A stretch of DNA of 64,000 bases from Phyllobacterium zundukense. GTDB lineage: Bacteria > Pseudomonadota > Alphaproteobacteria > Rhizobiales > Rhizobiaceae. Shown piece after piece: positions 54,101 through 63,517 of the stretch. The position numbers and the translations under genes are program-made. Under the pieces are notes generated by a model. It did no database searches, had not been told where the DNA came from, and worked only from the letters and a program-made list of their open reading frames with translations. The stretch covers positions 1 to 64,000 of the forward strand of contig NZ_CP104970.1 in NCBI RefSeq assembly GCF_025452195.1, written 5' to 3'. Numbering within the stretch: the first letter of the stretch is position 1; each line of letters starts with the position of its first letter.

Positions 54101-55290
54101 GGCCTTTATCAACCAAAGGCAGCTACAGTTGATTTGATAATGAGCCCGCCGTCCGGGCTTCTGCGCATCTGACGTCCCGTGGCCGCGCGAAAAACGTTCA
54201 GAAGTTGCAGCGCGGGTGGCACCCGTGACCAGAGAGTTCGCATGGTTTCCCGGCCGTGCCGAGTTTTCCGGACCACACTTCCGGTTACAACACGCTGGGA
54301 CCAGCGAAAGCCGATCTCATGGAAATACAGATCCGCATGTTGTGGACTGATGTGATGAAAAACACCGGCGATGGTCCGCCTGACGCGGGAGTTGAACCCC
54401 TCGGTCGAATTGACGTGGACATTCCCACGGGCATATTCACCGCTGGAATGATTCACGGTTTCATGTCCGGCAAAACTTTCACCGATGGCCATGAATGCCT
54501 TTGCCTCGTCGCTCATCAAATGCGCGTCCGGTTCAATCTGCGTTTCAATAGCACGCTCGGCCGCACGCAAGGAAAGACCTGTCACAACCGCGGCCCGCGC
54601 ATCGCCGGCCAGAGTGCCGGGGACTATATCAGAGGGTCGTTGTACCATCGCTATAATCGGGGTTTTCTCCGTGTTTGCCTGACCTTTCCGTCCCCGTCCC
54701 GGAGGAGGTTCGTCCCGCTGCTTCCTCGCTCGGCCGCCGAGATAGAAATGGTCGATCTCTACTGTGCCATCGAGCATATTCTCCCGCGCCACCATGAGAC
54801 GCAACGCATGTCCCATACGCCAGGCCGTCGGCTGGCTTACCCCGACGATTTCGGCCAGCCGTACCGAGGACAGACCCTTGTCCGACTGGAGCATCAGCCA
54901 CATGGCCTTCAGCCAGACACGCAAGGGCAGTTTTGTTGCGTGCAATGGCGTGTGTGTCGTCACGGTGAACTGGAAGCGGCATTCGCCATTGGAACATTGA
55001 TAGAGACCTGGACGAGCCCGCCGTTTACTCGTGTTCCGCCCGGCAATGGCTATCGAGTGTCGATAGCCACAGGAAGGGCAAATTCTGCCTTCCGGCCACA
55101 CCATGCTTTCCAGCAATCTGCGGCAATGTTTCTCATCATGGAAGGTTGCAACCATTTCATCAACCGTCCGGATGCCGGATAGCACGTCGAGTATCGGTTC
55201 AGCCATTTTCATCTCCTGAAGGATCAACCTAAGAATCGCATAAGAATCAAATGGTTACAAGGATAATGCTGCCTTTGGTTGATAAAGGCC
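54101..55290 (-). mobile_element. IS1595-family insertion sequence, complete, 1190 bp, nested in istB
   Basis: Perfect 23-bp terminal inverted repeats (54101-54123 against 55268-55290, beginning GGCCTTTATCAACC) are flanked by an 8-bp duplication AAACTACG. One transposase gene fills it, ending inside the left repeat. Nothing is decayed, so the element may be active. It is the most recent event of the IS21/IS1595 pair. Confidence 0.96.
54109..55206 (-). CDS. IS1595-family transposase (ISXO2-like)
   Basis: About 365 residues from ATG 55206 (MAEPILDVLSGIR; CAGGAG box upstream); a longer start at 55227 is possible. The N-terminal zinc ribbon has CPSCGYRH and CSNGECRFQFTVTT, followed by a helical DNA-binding segment (LAEIVGVSQPTAWRMGHALR). 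The DDE-type core has VEIDHFYLGG, LMSDEAKAF and NVHVNSTEGFNSRVRRT (ISXO2 pattern). Intact. Confidence 0.94.
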   Translation of the reverse strand: MAEPILDVLSGIRTVDEMVATFHDEKHCRRLLESMVWPEGRICPSCGYRHSIAIAGRNTSKRRARPGLYQCSNGECRFQFTVTTHTPLHATKLPLRVWLKAMWLMLQSDKGLSSVRLAEIVGVSQPTAWRMGHALRLMVARENMLDGTVEIDHFYLGGRARKQRDEPPPGRGRKGQANTEKTPIIAMVQRPSDIVPGTLAGDARAAVVTGLSLRAAERAIETQIEPDAHLMSDEAKAFMAIGESFAGHETVNHSSGEYARGNVHVNSTEGFNSRVRRTIAGVFHHISPQHADLYFHEIGFRWSQRVVTGSVVRKTRHGRETMRTLWSRVPPALQLLNVFRAATGRQMRRSPDGGLIIKSTVAAFG

Positions 55291-56004
55291 AAACTACGCC
55301 ATGACGCACAGATCGAGAACATCGACTTCCGCGCCGCGCGCGGTCTCGACCGCAATCTCTTCTTGAAGCTCGCTACCTGTGAATGGATCAGGCAGCGTAA
55401 CAGTCTGCTCTTGATCGGCCCCGCCGGTGTCGGCAAAAGCTGGCTCGCCTGCGCGCTCGGCCATAAGGCATGCCGCGAAGATCTCTCCGTCGCCTACCAC
55501 AGAATGCCAAGGCTGTTCGCTTCGCTTGCCATCGCGCGTGGTGACGGTCGCTATGCAAAAGTCCTCAAGTCTCTCGCCAGAACAGACTTGCTGGTACTTG
55601 ACGACTGGGGGCCTGAAAAACTCAACGACGAGCAGCGCCGCGATTTCCTGGAGATTGTTGAGGACCGCTACGAAAGGCGATCCACCATCATCACCAGCCA
55701 GATCCCCGTCGACCATTGGTACGAAATGATCGGAAATCCGACCATCGCCGACGCTATTCTCGACCGCCTCGTGCACAACGCCTATCGCGTCGAACTTTCC
55801 GGCGAAAGCATGCGAAAACAGCGCCCCACGCCCTCCACCGATACAACCATGGCTTGACCGGAGAACAATTCCTCGACAAACCTTACAAAGACCCAAGGCC
55901 GCTCAAGCCTGTCCGGCTTCGACCCGGAAAAGCGTCCGGCATCAAATTGGAATGGGTGTCCGGTTTCGTTTCGGAATCACCGTCCGACTTCATTGGAATA
56001 CGCA

Positions 56005-56012
56005 CGGTTTTT
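56005..56012. repeat. IS21 target-site duplication, right copy
   Basis: CGGTTTTT, matching 52177-52184. Confidence 0.9.
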
Positions 56013-56148
56013 CACAGACCCAATCAAAGGTTGGCCCCCGTGGACGCCAAGTCAATGCAACGGAACCGGCATAGGATTTGGCCAAGTGGCAACGATCGTC
56101 TGCGCAGTGGACGCCGGATCGCGGGCGCCAACCTAAAAAGCAGGACGT

Positions 56149-56187
56149 GAACACCTCGACCATCGTGCTGCGATGTTCGAGGTGTTC
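56149..56187 (-). terminator. Terminator of the second SBP gene
   Basis: GAACACCTCGA (56149-56159) pairs with TCGAGGTGTTC (56177-56187), and the inner CATCG (56161-56165) pairs with CGATG (56171-56175). This makes a 16-bp stem with one mismatch and a 5-base loop. Read on the minus strand it follows the SBP stop, and a TTTTT run occurs about 9 bases beyond the stem. Confidence 0.7.
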
Positions 56188-56202
56188 TGGATGATAGTGT
56201 TC

Positions 56203-57807
56203 TCAGGCCTTCTGCATGTTCCACATCGCGACAACGCCTTGCGGCGTCTCGACGAGCCCCGTGAGCGTCTTCCGGCGCGCGATTGGCGACACAATTTGGC
56301 CCAAGTACACGTCGCCAACAAAATCCCACCAGATCCTTTGCATCTTGCGTGCGAGGGCCTTGCGCTCTTCGAGCGTTTCGAGACCTTCCCATTTGGCCCG
56401 AAGCGCCTCATATGCGTCACTCTTCGGCCAGCCGTACCAGCTCTTCTCACCACTCGCCGTAAGGAAGATTTGGCTGATCAGATTGCTCAAGGCAGCGTTT
56501 GCGTCGTCCGTGAGAAATATGCTCCAGCCGCCTTTCTCAACGGGACCCTTGTTCGCCCGGCGCGCGACGAGCCCACCCCAGTCGCTCGGCGCAAGCTCGG
56601 CATTGACCCCAATCTTGCGCAACTGGGCCGCCACAAGCTGTGCGGCATTATTAAGAGATGCGATGTTGGTTGGCTGGAGAATAACGACTTTCTCGCCGGC
56701 ATATCCAGCCTCCTGGAAGAGTTGCTTCGCCTTTTCCGGGTTGCCCCCCTTTTTGAACCATCCCGTATTTTCGTCGTTGGAATACGGCGTATCGTTTCCA
56801 AATATCGAAGTAACGACTTTGCCGTACTTGGCGTCGGGCGCCGAAAGACGCAAGAATGCTTCCTGATCGATCAGATGAAGCATCGCCTGGCGCGCCTTAG
56901 CCTTATCAAAGGGCTTTTGAAGACAATTCATTCGCAAGCACTGTACGACACCGCCGCTGTTGAGAACCTGAAGCGCGAGGTCGGGGTCGCCCTCAATTAC
57001 TGGATAAAAGTCTGCAGGCGGAGCTTGAAGGAAATCAACTTCACCCGTTTGCAAGGCCGCCAAAGCGGTCTGGCCGTCGCCAATATTGTTCCATATGACT
57101 CGATCGACCTTGACGACCTTCCCGCCCGCGAAACCGTCGCATGGCTCGCTGCGAGCTATGTATTTTTCATTCCGATCGTAGGTGAATTTCGCGCCCGGCT
57201 TGGCAAGGGTATGATTAAACTTGAACGGCCCCGATCCAATATTCGCAGTGACTTGCTCGGTTGCGGGGCGGTCGGCGTCCTTCGCGCGCATCACAGCAGG
57301 ATGATATGTCCAACCCGGCAGCAGATTGATCAAGAGCCCCAGCGGCTCCTTCAGGACGATCACAAAGGTCTTGTCATCCTTCTTTGAGATATCCCGGGCC
57401 CGCTCCATGATCAGCTTTCCGCCTTCATCCACTTGAGCCCAGCGACGGAGCGAAGCCACGCAGTCGGCCGCCGTGACGGGAGTGCCGTCGTGCCAGCTCA
57501 GGCCGTCGCGGAGTTCGAATGTATAAGTCTTCTTGTCGTCGGAGATACCCCAATTCCCGACCATCTGCGGCTGTGGCATCAGCTTGTGGTCGAGTGAGAA
57601 CAGCGTGTCGTAAATCGCCAGGGAATTGTTGAAGGTAATACCAGCCGTCGTGGACATCGGATCAAAGACGCTGAGGTCACCACTCATCACCATCTGGACC
57701 GTCCGCCCATCAACCGGCTTAGTTTGAGCACGCAGGAACGATGGCGTCGCAAGCGTTGCTCCCGTGGCCATTCCCATCTTCAAAACGTCTCGTCGAGAGA
57801 TAATCAT
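56203..57807 (-). CDS. Peptide ABC transporter substrate-binding protein (SBP_bac_5), second copy
   Basis: 534 residues from ATG 57807 (GGGGAA box 8 bases upstream). A twin-arginine signal ISRRDVLKMGMATGATLATP is followed by family 5 blocks WGISDDKKTYTFELRDGLSW, IGSGPFKF and EGGWSIFLTDD-type text (here KGGWSIFLTDD). It is homologous along its length to the SBPs at 39952 and 61770. No permease gene is adjacent, so it probably uses DppBCDF encoded at 42279-46149. A shared regulon element lies 111-126 bp upstream. A degraded M24-SBP-dppB cluster sits on its other side. Confidence 0.92.
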   Translation of the reverse strand: MIISRRDVLKMGMATGATLATPSFLRAQTKPVDGRTVQMVMSGDLSVFDPMSTTAGITFNNSLAIYDTLFSLDHKLMPQPQMVGNWGISDDKKTYTFELRDGLSWHDGTPVTAADCVASLRRWAQVDEGGKLIMERARDISKKDDKTFVIVLKEPLGLLINLLPGWTYHPAVMRAKDADRPATEQVTANIGSGPFKFNHTLAKPGAKFTYDRNEKYIARSEPCDGFAGGKVVKVDRVIWNNIGDGQTALAALQTGEVDFLQAPPADFYPVIEGDPDLALQVLNSGGVVQCLRMNCLQKPFDKAKARQAMLHLIDQEAFLRLSAPDAKYGKVVTSIFGNDTPYSNDENTGWFKKGGNPEKAKQLFQEAGYAGEKVVILQPTNIASLNNAAQLVAAQLRKIGVNAELAPSDWGGLVARRANKGPVEKGGWSIFLTDDANAALSNLISQIFLTASGEKSWYGWPKSDAYEALRAKWEGLETLEERKALARKMQRIWWDFVGDVYLGQIVSPIARRKTLTGLVETPQGVVAMWNMQKA

Positions 57808-57917
57808 GATCGAAGTTCCCCTTTCGGTTGTTTGTTGTAAGGACTTCCCGCCGCTTCGGAATGTCTGCAACGTAAACGCTCGCGCCTACGACATATGTAT
57901 CGCAGCTGATATCGATT

Positions 57918-57933
57918 TGCAACAAATGTTGTA
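57918..57933 (-). promoter_or_regulatory. Shared regulon element upstream of the second SBP gene
   Basis: Read on the minus strand, TACAACATTTGTTGCA, 111-126 bp before the ATG at 57807. This copy is almost a perfect palindrome (TGCAACA-AA-TGTTGTA), which suggests the operator is a dyad. Confidence 0.68.
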
Positions 57934-58039
57934 TATATGTGATGATAATCCAAACGTCTCACATGCCCTTGACGTTACCGAAGTTTGCCAATCCAACTGC
58001 GACCCGAGTCATTCGCGAGGCGCCATTGAAACGCTGCGC

Positions 58040-58594
58040 AGCCATGATCAGCGAAGCGTGGCACAGTTGGCGCGGACGATGCGCAGGTCGCCGTCATCTC
58101 GTCGGGACCTTCGACATCGTTTCACGCCTCGCTCAGCGACCGTATGTTGGAGAAGGGGGACATCGTGTTTGTGGAACCGGTCCCGTACTTTCGCGGCTAC
58201 ACCGCGCGATTAATGCGCCCGAAAGTAATCGGTGCGCCGACCGATGAGCAAATCCGGACCGCCGAAACGATGATCCGGATTCAGGACGAGCAGTTCCGCA
58301 CCATGAGGCCGGCGTATATACAAGGAACGTTGACTGCGTCGTGCGCGAAGGGATGTTGGCGGCTGGACTGCGCGACAGCTACACCGGTATCACTGGTTAT
58401 ACGCTCGCCCTCAAGTGCCTCCTCGCACCAGTGATTTCACCCGCGTCTTCCTGGCCGACAGCGACTGGCAACTTGAAAACCAGGTCTTCCACATGTATAC
58501 GTCCGCGCGTGCCCCACCGTTTAGCGAAACCGTTGTTGTTGCACCGGAGGGCGGGAAACGCTTAACCAAATTAGAGCGTAGACTCTTATGCTGA
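58040..58594 (+). pseudogene. M24 ectoine-hydrolase-like gene remnant
   Basis: Switching frames gives MISEAWHS, then MLEKGDIVFVEPVPYFRGYT, PTDEQIRTAETMIRIQDEQF, MLAAGLRDSYTGITGYTLAL, QVFHMYTSARA and RLTKLERRLLC. All of this is the C-terminal half of the protein at 47751-48887. At least three frame changes and the lost N-terminal half make it dead. One block of about 86 bp (58220-58305) is nearly identical in DNA to the intact gene, so the copy is not ancient, or it has been converted recently. Confidence 0.85.
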
Positions 58595-58599
58595 CGCCC

Positions 58600-58960
58600 G
58601 CATGCAGGTGATCCGGCTGGGCCACTTTTTCACGCCGATCGCACGCCGCAAAAGGCTGACCGGCGTCATCGGCATGCAGAGGCTCACGGCGATGTGGAAC
58701 ATGCAGAGGGGTTGATATCCTATGGGCATTACACATCCTGCCCAGGATGGATCCGGCCGTGGCTATCATGGCGATGTCGAGATCTTCGTCCTGTTTTCAG
58801 GCAAGCGCCAGGCGACCCGGGGGTCATCATCGCCGGGGACGCGGCCACGCCACAGGTGATCACTAGTATCCGCGAACGGCTGGGGCTCAATGGCTGCCGG
58901 TTCACATCCTCAGCGGGACTTCGGGAAAATGATTTTCCTCGAAGTTCCGTAAGGCTGCGC
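58600..58960 (+). pseudogene. Remnants of an SBP 3' end and a dppB 5' end
   Basis: Downstream of the M24 remnant, 58625-58717 reads FTPIARRKRLTGVIGM and AMWNMQRG, the SBP C-terminus with its stop. At 58722 MGITHP begins a worn dppB start, and DPGVIIAGDAATPQVITSIR with ERLGL (58818-58900) matches DppB. The gene order M24, SBP end, dppB start indicates a once complete second transporter locus. Confidence 0.8.
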
Positions 58961-59090
58961 GAAAAATGAGATCGGGGTGCTCTGCCCGACTTTTGCTTGT
59001 TTCCCTGATCCGGCGCTTGGCGCTAGGCCTTGGTCCGTGCCCGTTCCTGAGGCGCCGGCACATTGCTTGCGCTAAGCAGATTCGCGACGC

Positions 59091-61257
59091 CTACAACTCT
59101 TCCTGACCATCTGGCAGGTCGGCCGCGCCAGCGTAACTTCGGATTATGCCACTCCTAAGTTGTTGAAGACTGATGCCAGCCTCATCTGTAGACTTGCTGG
59201 CACTTTGCCCGCGTCGCTGAGTTTTTATCCTCATCAATAACTCTTTGCCGTCTAGCCATGTCCCAGTCTCGTCTCCTTGAAGTGTCCCAGGCAGGGTGCA
59301 CTTCATCACTGTGCTACTCCAGTGGACCAGCCATCCAGCATCATTGAGCGCAGCGTCAACGTATGTCGGCGGAAGTGGACGATCATGCCCGAGGCTGTAA
59401 TACGGATCGTACGCGCGCAGATAACGATACTCGTGGGGAAGTCGGGGATCTCCGTACTCCGCGGTTTCGTTCAGCGCGAATGGTCTCGTGAAGTCGAGCT
59501 CGGTATCAAGGACGTCCGCGAGGGGAACTTCGGCGAGTACGGCGCGGAACAAATCGGGCCGTAAGGCGGCAGTGGCAAGCACGGTGCCACCGCCTGCACT
59601 TATGCCCTCAAGAACGATGCCATCGCGGGCCGCGAGTCCCCGCTTAACCAGCCCCTCGGCAACTGCAATCAGATCTGTGTAGGTTATGCGCTTTCGATCG
59701 CGGCGAGCCGCCTCGTGCCATCGGGGCCCGAGTTCGCCGCCCCCTCGTACATGCGCAAAGCCGAAAACAACTCCTCGATCGAGCAGGCTCAACCGCTCCC
59801 TCATGGACGAGGGCTGCGCAAAGAACGAGGGCCGTCTCGATAGCCCGTAACAGCCGTAAACGTTGAGTAGTACCGGCCCGGGGCTTTTTCGGTCACGCCG
59901 CCCCACCAAGGAGACGGGGATCTGCACTCCGTCTTCGGCCTCCACCATCACTACTGTCGCCTCAATGAGCTGGATCATATCCAGCAATGCGAGCCTGGTA
60001 CAATACTGCCGACCGGTCGGCAGCGAGATCATGCTCGACGACGGTGTCCGGCGTCACAAACGAGCTGACCGAATAAATCAACTTGTGGCTCCGGAACACA
60101 TGCCGTGCCGTGGAATAACGACCACCTGCCGACAGACCGACCTTTACAGTGCAGCTCGACTCGTCGGGAACGATCGTCACGCTGACCCGCCCTCCTCCAT
60201 CACGGGCGGCCAGGCGAGGGCTAAGGCCTACTCGTTCGAGCAAAACCAGGTGCTGTTCAAGAACATGGATCTCCTCGAGCATCACGCCGGATCGATGCGG
60301 TACGATCTCGTCCCACCGCGACGGGGACGGATCTTCTATGGGCGCACGGACGAGTCGCCAACACTCTCCAACGTCGTTGACCCGAAACAGGAAGCTGTCG
60401 CCCCAATGTTCCGAGTAGATTTTGTGCCCGAGTTCACGCCTCGCGATCCGGCGCCAGCTGGCGCCTGCCTTGTCGGCAGGAAGACACCATACCTCTACAG
60501 CACCTCGCTGAACGAGAGGGGCACTGTCTGTGGTTGACACGACGTCGAGGAACAGCCAAGCGCCACTAGCCGAACGCCGGATCAGCACCGCCAGTCGCTC
60601 GTTGGCTTCCTCGAACACTACTTCGGGACTTCCAACCTCGACATCTAGTCGAACGACCCGGTCGTGGTGCCGGCGATCAGTCCGTTCCCGTGTGAAAAAG
60701 AGCGTACGATTATCAGCCGCCCAGACAACTCGCCCGGCTCGTCCAGACTCTCGCCAGACGTCACAGTCGTGGGTGACATCCCGTACTCTCAACTCGTACC
60801 CCTCGTCGCCGATCAGATCAAAGCTAAATGCCACATAACGTCCGTCGTCGCTTGGTTCGAAGACACCGAGCGAATAGAAAACCTCGGCCCCAGGAATCAT
60901 GTTCGCGTCGAGAACAAGCTCAGCCGGGCCACCGGTCATCGGCCGGCGCCACCAAGCTGGGTGAGGCAGGCCCCGCTCGTGCGTTTGAAAGTATTCGAAA
61001 AGTCCAACTTGGAACGGCGGTGGGGCTCCGCCGCAGGCATGACGCCCCTCGATTTCAGCGCCCAGCTCCGCCTTGAGCCCTGCTAGATGAGCCGTAGCTT
61101 GCTCAGCGTAGCTGTTCTCGGCTTCAAAATACGCGAAGATATCCGGATCTTGGTGGTTACGCAGCCAACCGAACGAGTCTATCGTGATATCCTCATGAAG
61201 GACCCGGATCCGGGGCTCGGCACGGGGAAGGGGTGGCCGGAGGTTACTATCTCTCAT
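59091..61257 (-). pseudogene. S9 prolyl oligopeptidase/oligopeptidase B-like gene, frameshifted
   Basis: The N-terminal frame from 61257 encodes a beta-propeller domain (HEDITIDSFGWLRNHQDPDI; FFTRERTDRRHHDRVVRLDV) and stops at 59962 after IAGYDPAH. The hydrolase domain continues in another frame to 59091, with EDGVQIPVSLVGRRDR, FGFAHVRGGGELGPRWHEAA and nucleophile EGISAGGG. The catalytic histidine that should follow in the IKT-x-GH context reads RGQSA, a glutamine. The frameshift plus lost histidine make it inactive. Intact relatives cut short peptides after basic residues or proline. Confidence 0.82.
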
Positions 61258-61769
61258 GCCACCGCTCCTAAGTGAAAAGATTGGTCGAGCTTGGCAGAGC
61301 GCACCAACGTTTTAGACTGGGCATTTGACGTATCTCCCAAAAGATTTCCCATAAGAGCTTACTTGGATCCCGGAGCCCGTTTTATGCAGGGACGCCGATA
61401 AATTAAGCGAATATCTGCAATCTGGCGTCCTATCATGAAAGTCGGCGATACCGGATACTTCAATGTTTCCGATCGACCAATCAAGTTTGCTCCCTCTGGT
61501 TGTGAATTGAGGAAAAATCACAGCCTGTATGAAAAACCTCAACACACCCGGGAACATCCGAGGCAAAGACCTTAGCGCAAGAACTGTCGTATTCGATCGA
61601 TGATATCTTGCTAGATGATACGATTGGAGCATATAATACGATGCAAAACAAATGTTGCAAGCTCGTTTGTGGAATGGTAGCTGTGACGACTGACAGCGTG
61701 TCATGAGCAAGACTGGCTACAAAGCTACGCTAATTGCTTGCAACAAAACATAAAGAAGGGAACCGAAGC
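61258..61769. other. Gap with promoter of the third SBP gene
   Basis: No believable gene on either strand (one long minus-strand frame has no family resemblance). It holds a regulon element at 61644-61659, and a partial second site TTGCAACAAAACATA at about 61739. Confidence 0.45.
61644..61659 (+). promoter_or_regulatory. Shared regulon element upstream of the third SBP gene
   Basis: CAAAACAAATGTTGCA, 111-126 bp before the ATG at 61770. Confidence 0.72.
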
Positions 61770-63374
61770 ATGACGATCTCTCGACGCGAACTCTTCAAAG
61801 TGAGTCTGGCCGCCGGAGCGGCTCTCTCGACCCCATCGGTCCTGCGCTCTAAGGCAGCGGCTGCCGAACCTCTAACGATCCGTATGGTAAGGGACAACCT
61901 TAAGGTCTATGATCCAATTTGGACCACATCCGGCGTAACCGCTAATCATGGCGCGGCAATCTACGACACATTGTTCGCCCTTGATTCGAAATTCATGCCG
62001 CAACCACAAATGGTGGGCAACTGGGGCGTTTCCGAGGACAAAAGGACTTACACGTTCGAACTGAGGGATGGCTTGGCGTGGCATGACGGCACTCCAGTCA
62101 CTGCGGCTGACTGTGTCGCCTCGCTTCGCCGGTGGGCAAAAGTCCATCCCGGTGGAAAATTGATCATGGCGCGGGCAAGAGACATCTCTGCGAAGGATCA
62201 ACGCACCTTCACTATAGTACTCAACGAACCTCTTTCGTTGCTGATCAATATTCTAGGGGACGTCACTGCGCCACTGCCATTCATGATGCGTGAAAAAGAC
62301 GCAGAGCTCCCTGCCACTGAGCAGGTAACCTCAAACATTGGGTCGGGCCCCTTCAGGTTCAACAAAAACCTTGCTAGGCCCGGCGCCAGCTTTGCATATG
62401 ATCGCAACGATCAATATGTACCGCGACAGGAAGCTTCTAACGGATTGGCCGGCGGCAAGATCGTGAACGTAGATCGCGTGGTTTGGAACATCATTTCGGA
62501 CCAGCAGACTGCTCTAGCAGCACTTCAAGCGGGCGAGGTCGATCTCCTCGACAGTCCGGCAGTTGATCTTCTGTCAGTCATCGATGCCGATCCTAACCTT
62601 GAGGTTCGGGACCTGAATCAAGGGGGGTTGAACAATGTCCTGCGGATGAACTTCTTGCAGCCTCCGTTCAACAATGTGAAGGCCCGTCAGGCCTTGCTCC
62701 ATCTGATTGACCAGGAAGCGTTCCTAAATATCCTGTTCCCGGATCCAAGATTCCGTAGCACCGTTACATCTATATTCGGACATTCCACGCTTTACACAAA
62801 TGATGCAAATACGGGATGGTTCAAGAAGGGAGGGGATCCGGAGAAGGCCAAGCAGCTCTTCAAGGAGGCCGGTTATGCGGGCGAAAAGGTTCTCATTCTC
62901 CAACCGACTGACTTGGGATTGGCAGCAAGTAGCGCCTGCCAACTGCTAGCAGACACCCTACGCAAAGTTGGAGTCAATGCAGAGCTTGCCCCGATGGCTT
63001 GGGGTGAGCTTGCCACGCGCCGGTCTAACAAAGGCCCAGTCGACAATGGTGGCTGGAGTCTCTTCATTTCGGACCAGTCAGACTACGCCCTTGGAAATCC
63101 CATTGGCTCGCCTTTCTTGGTCGCGAGCGGTGACGACGCCTGGTACGGTTGGCCGAAATCCGATGAGTATGAGGCGTTGCGGGCCAAATGGGCGGACGTT
63201 GAAACGCTTGACCAACGCAAGGATCTGGCTCGGCAGATGCAAACTGTATGGTGGGATTTCGTCGGCGATATGAGGCTTGGTCAAAATTCCCAGCCTATTG
63301 CATATAGAAAAGCTCTAACCGGCCTGATTGGTATGCCGCAGATTCTTCCCATGTGGAATCTCAGGAAAGCGTAG
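61770..63374 (+). CDS. Peptide ABC transporter substrate-binding protein (SBP_bac_5), third copy
   Basis: 534 residues from ATG 61770 (GAAGGGA box). The signal is SRRELFKVSLAAGAALSTPS with twin arginines. The mature chain has WGVSEDKRTYTFELRDGLAW, DGTPVTAADCVASLRRWAKV, IGSGPFRFNKNLARPGASFA and a C-terminal MPQILPMWNLRKA. Same family as the SBPs at 39952 and 56203 (opposite strand). It stands alone with its own element upstream and a terminator downstream, so it is a single-gene unit likely feeding DppBCDF. Confidence 0.93.
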   Translation: MTISRRELFKVSLAAGAALSTPSVLRSKAAAAEPLTIRMVRDNLKVYDPIWTTSGVTANHGAAIYDTLFALDSKFMPQPQMVGNWGVSEDKRTYTFELRDGLAWHDGTPVTAADCVASLRRWAKVHPGGKLIMARARDISAKDQRTFTIVLNEPLSLLINILGDVTAPLPFMMREKDAELPATEQVTSNIGSGPFRFNKNLARPGASFAYDRNDQYVPRQEASNGLAGGKIVNVDRVVWNIISDQQTALAALQAGEVDLLDSPAVDLLSVIDADPNLEVRDLNQGGLNNVLRMNFLQPPFNNVKARQALLHLIDQEAFLNILFPDPRFRSTVTSIFGHSTLYTNDANTGWFKKGGDPEKAKQLFKEAGYAGEKVLILQPTDLGLAASSACQLLADTLRKVGVNAELAPMAWGELATRRSNKGPVDNGGWSLFISDQSDYALGNPIGSPFLVASGDDAWYGWPKSDEYEALRAKWADVETLDQRKDLARQMQTVWWDFVGDMRLGQNSQPIAYRKALTGLIGMPQILPMWNLRKA

Positions 63375-63409
63375 CGCCCGACAAGAGTATAACTCGCACG
63401 AGTCAGAGG

Positions 63410-63447
63410 TTCGGCCATCGCTATGACGGCGATGGCCGAATGTTTTA
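63410..63447 (+). terminator. Rho-independent terminator of the third SBP gene
   Basis: TTCGGCCATCGC (63410-63421) pairs perfectly with GCGATGGCCGAA (63429-63440), 7-base loop, followed by TGTTTT. It lies 36 bp after the SBP stop. Confidence 0.88.
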
Positions 63448-63517
63448 CTTCGAAAGGAGCCTCCAAGGACTGTGGTGCTGGCGAGTCAAACTTACCAAAC
63501 GTCGGCACATCCCGCGG

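Larger units (their letters stand above)
53904..55857 (+). pseudogene. istB: istB (IS21 helper ATPase) disrupted by IS1595
   Basis: From ATG 53904 (AAGGAGA box upstream) the first 65 codons read to EARARAAKL, where the IS1595 element enters. The rest resumes at 55291-55857 with RHDAQIENIDF, Walker A LLIGPAGVGKSWLACALG, Walker B DLLVLDDWGPEKL and ITSQIPVDHWYEMIG. Removing the insert and one target copy restores one frame of about 250 codons, so the disruption is recent and clean. IstB is the AAA+ helper that activates IstA. Confidence 0.94.
52185..56004 (+). mobile_element. IS21-family insertion sequence, interrupted by IS1595
   Basis: The ends are marked by related inverted termini: TGCGGATTCCGAAG from 52185, and TGCGTATTCCAATG read inward from 56004. 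Several internal copies of a GCCGGAC-N-TTCCGAT type repeat lie at both ends, and a perfect 8-bp target duplication CGGTTTTT flanks the element. It holds istA and istB. With the nested IS1595 and its 8-bp duplication removed, the element is 2622 bp. istB is broken, so this copy should not move on its own. Confidence 0.93.
52003..56130 (+). pseudogene. Small unknown ORF interrupted by IS21
   Basis: An ATG at 52003 opens a frame that enters the IS21 element at 52185. Excising the element and one 8-bp target copy joins it to 56013 onward. It then reads RFFTDPIKGWPPWTP and SQCNGTGIGFGQVATIVCAV to a stop at about 56130, for roughly 101 codons. I do not recognise the protein, and it may be fortuitous. 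It starts just right of the regulon element at 51970, divergent from the amidotransferase gene. Confidence 0.4.

Noticed and set aside
54256..55182. 308-codon plus-strand frame inside IS1595
   Set aside because: Antisense shadow of the transposase, which has the zinc ribbon and catalytic motifs.
56173..57387. 404-codon plus-strand frame opposite the second SBP
   Set aside because: The minus-strand SBP has a signal peptide and full family blocks; the plus frame has none.
61312..61710. 132-codon minus-strand frame upstream of the third SBP
   Set aside because: No family resemblance and poor start context, and it overlaps the regulon element.
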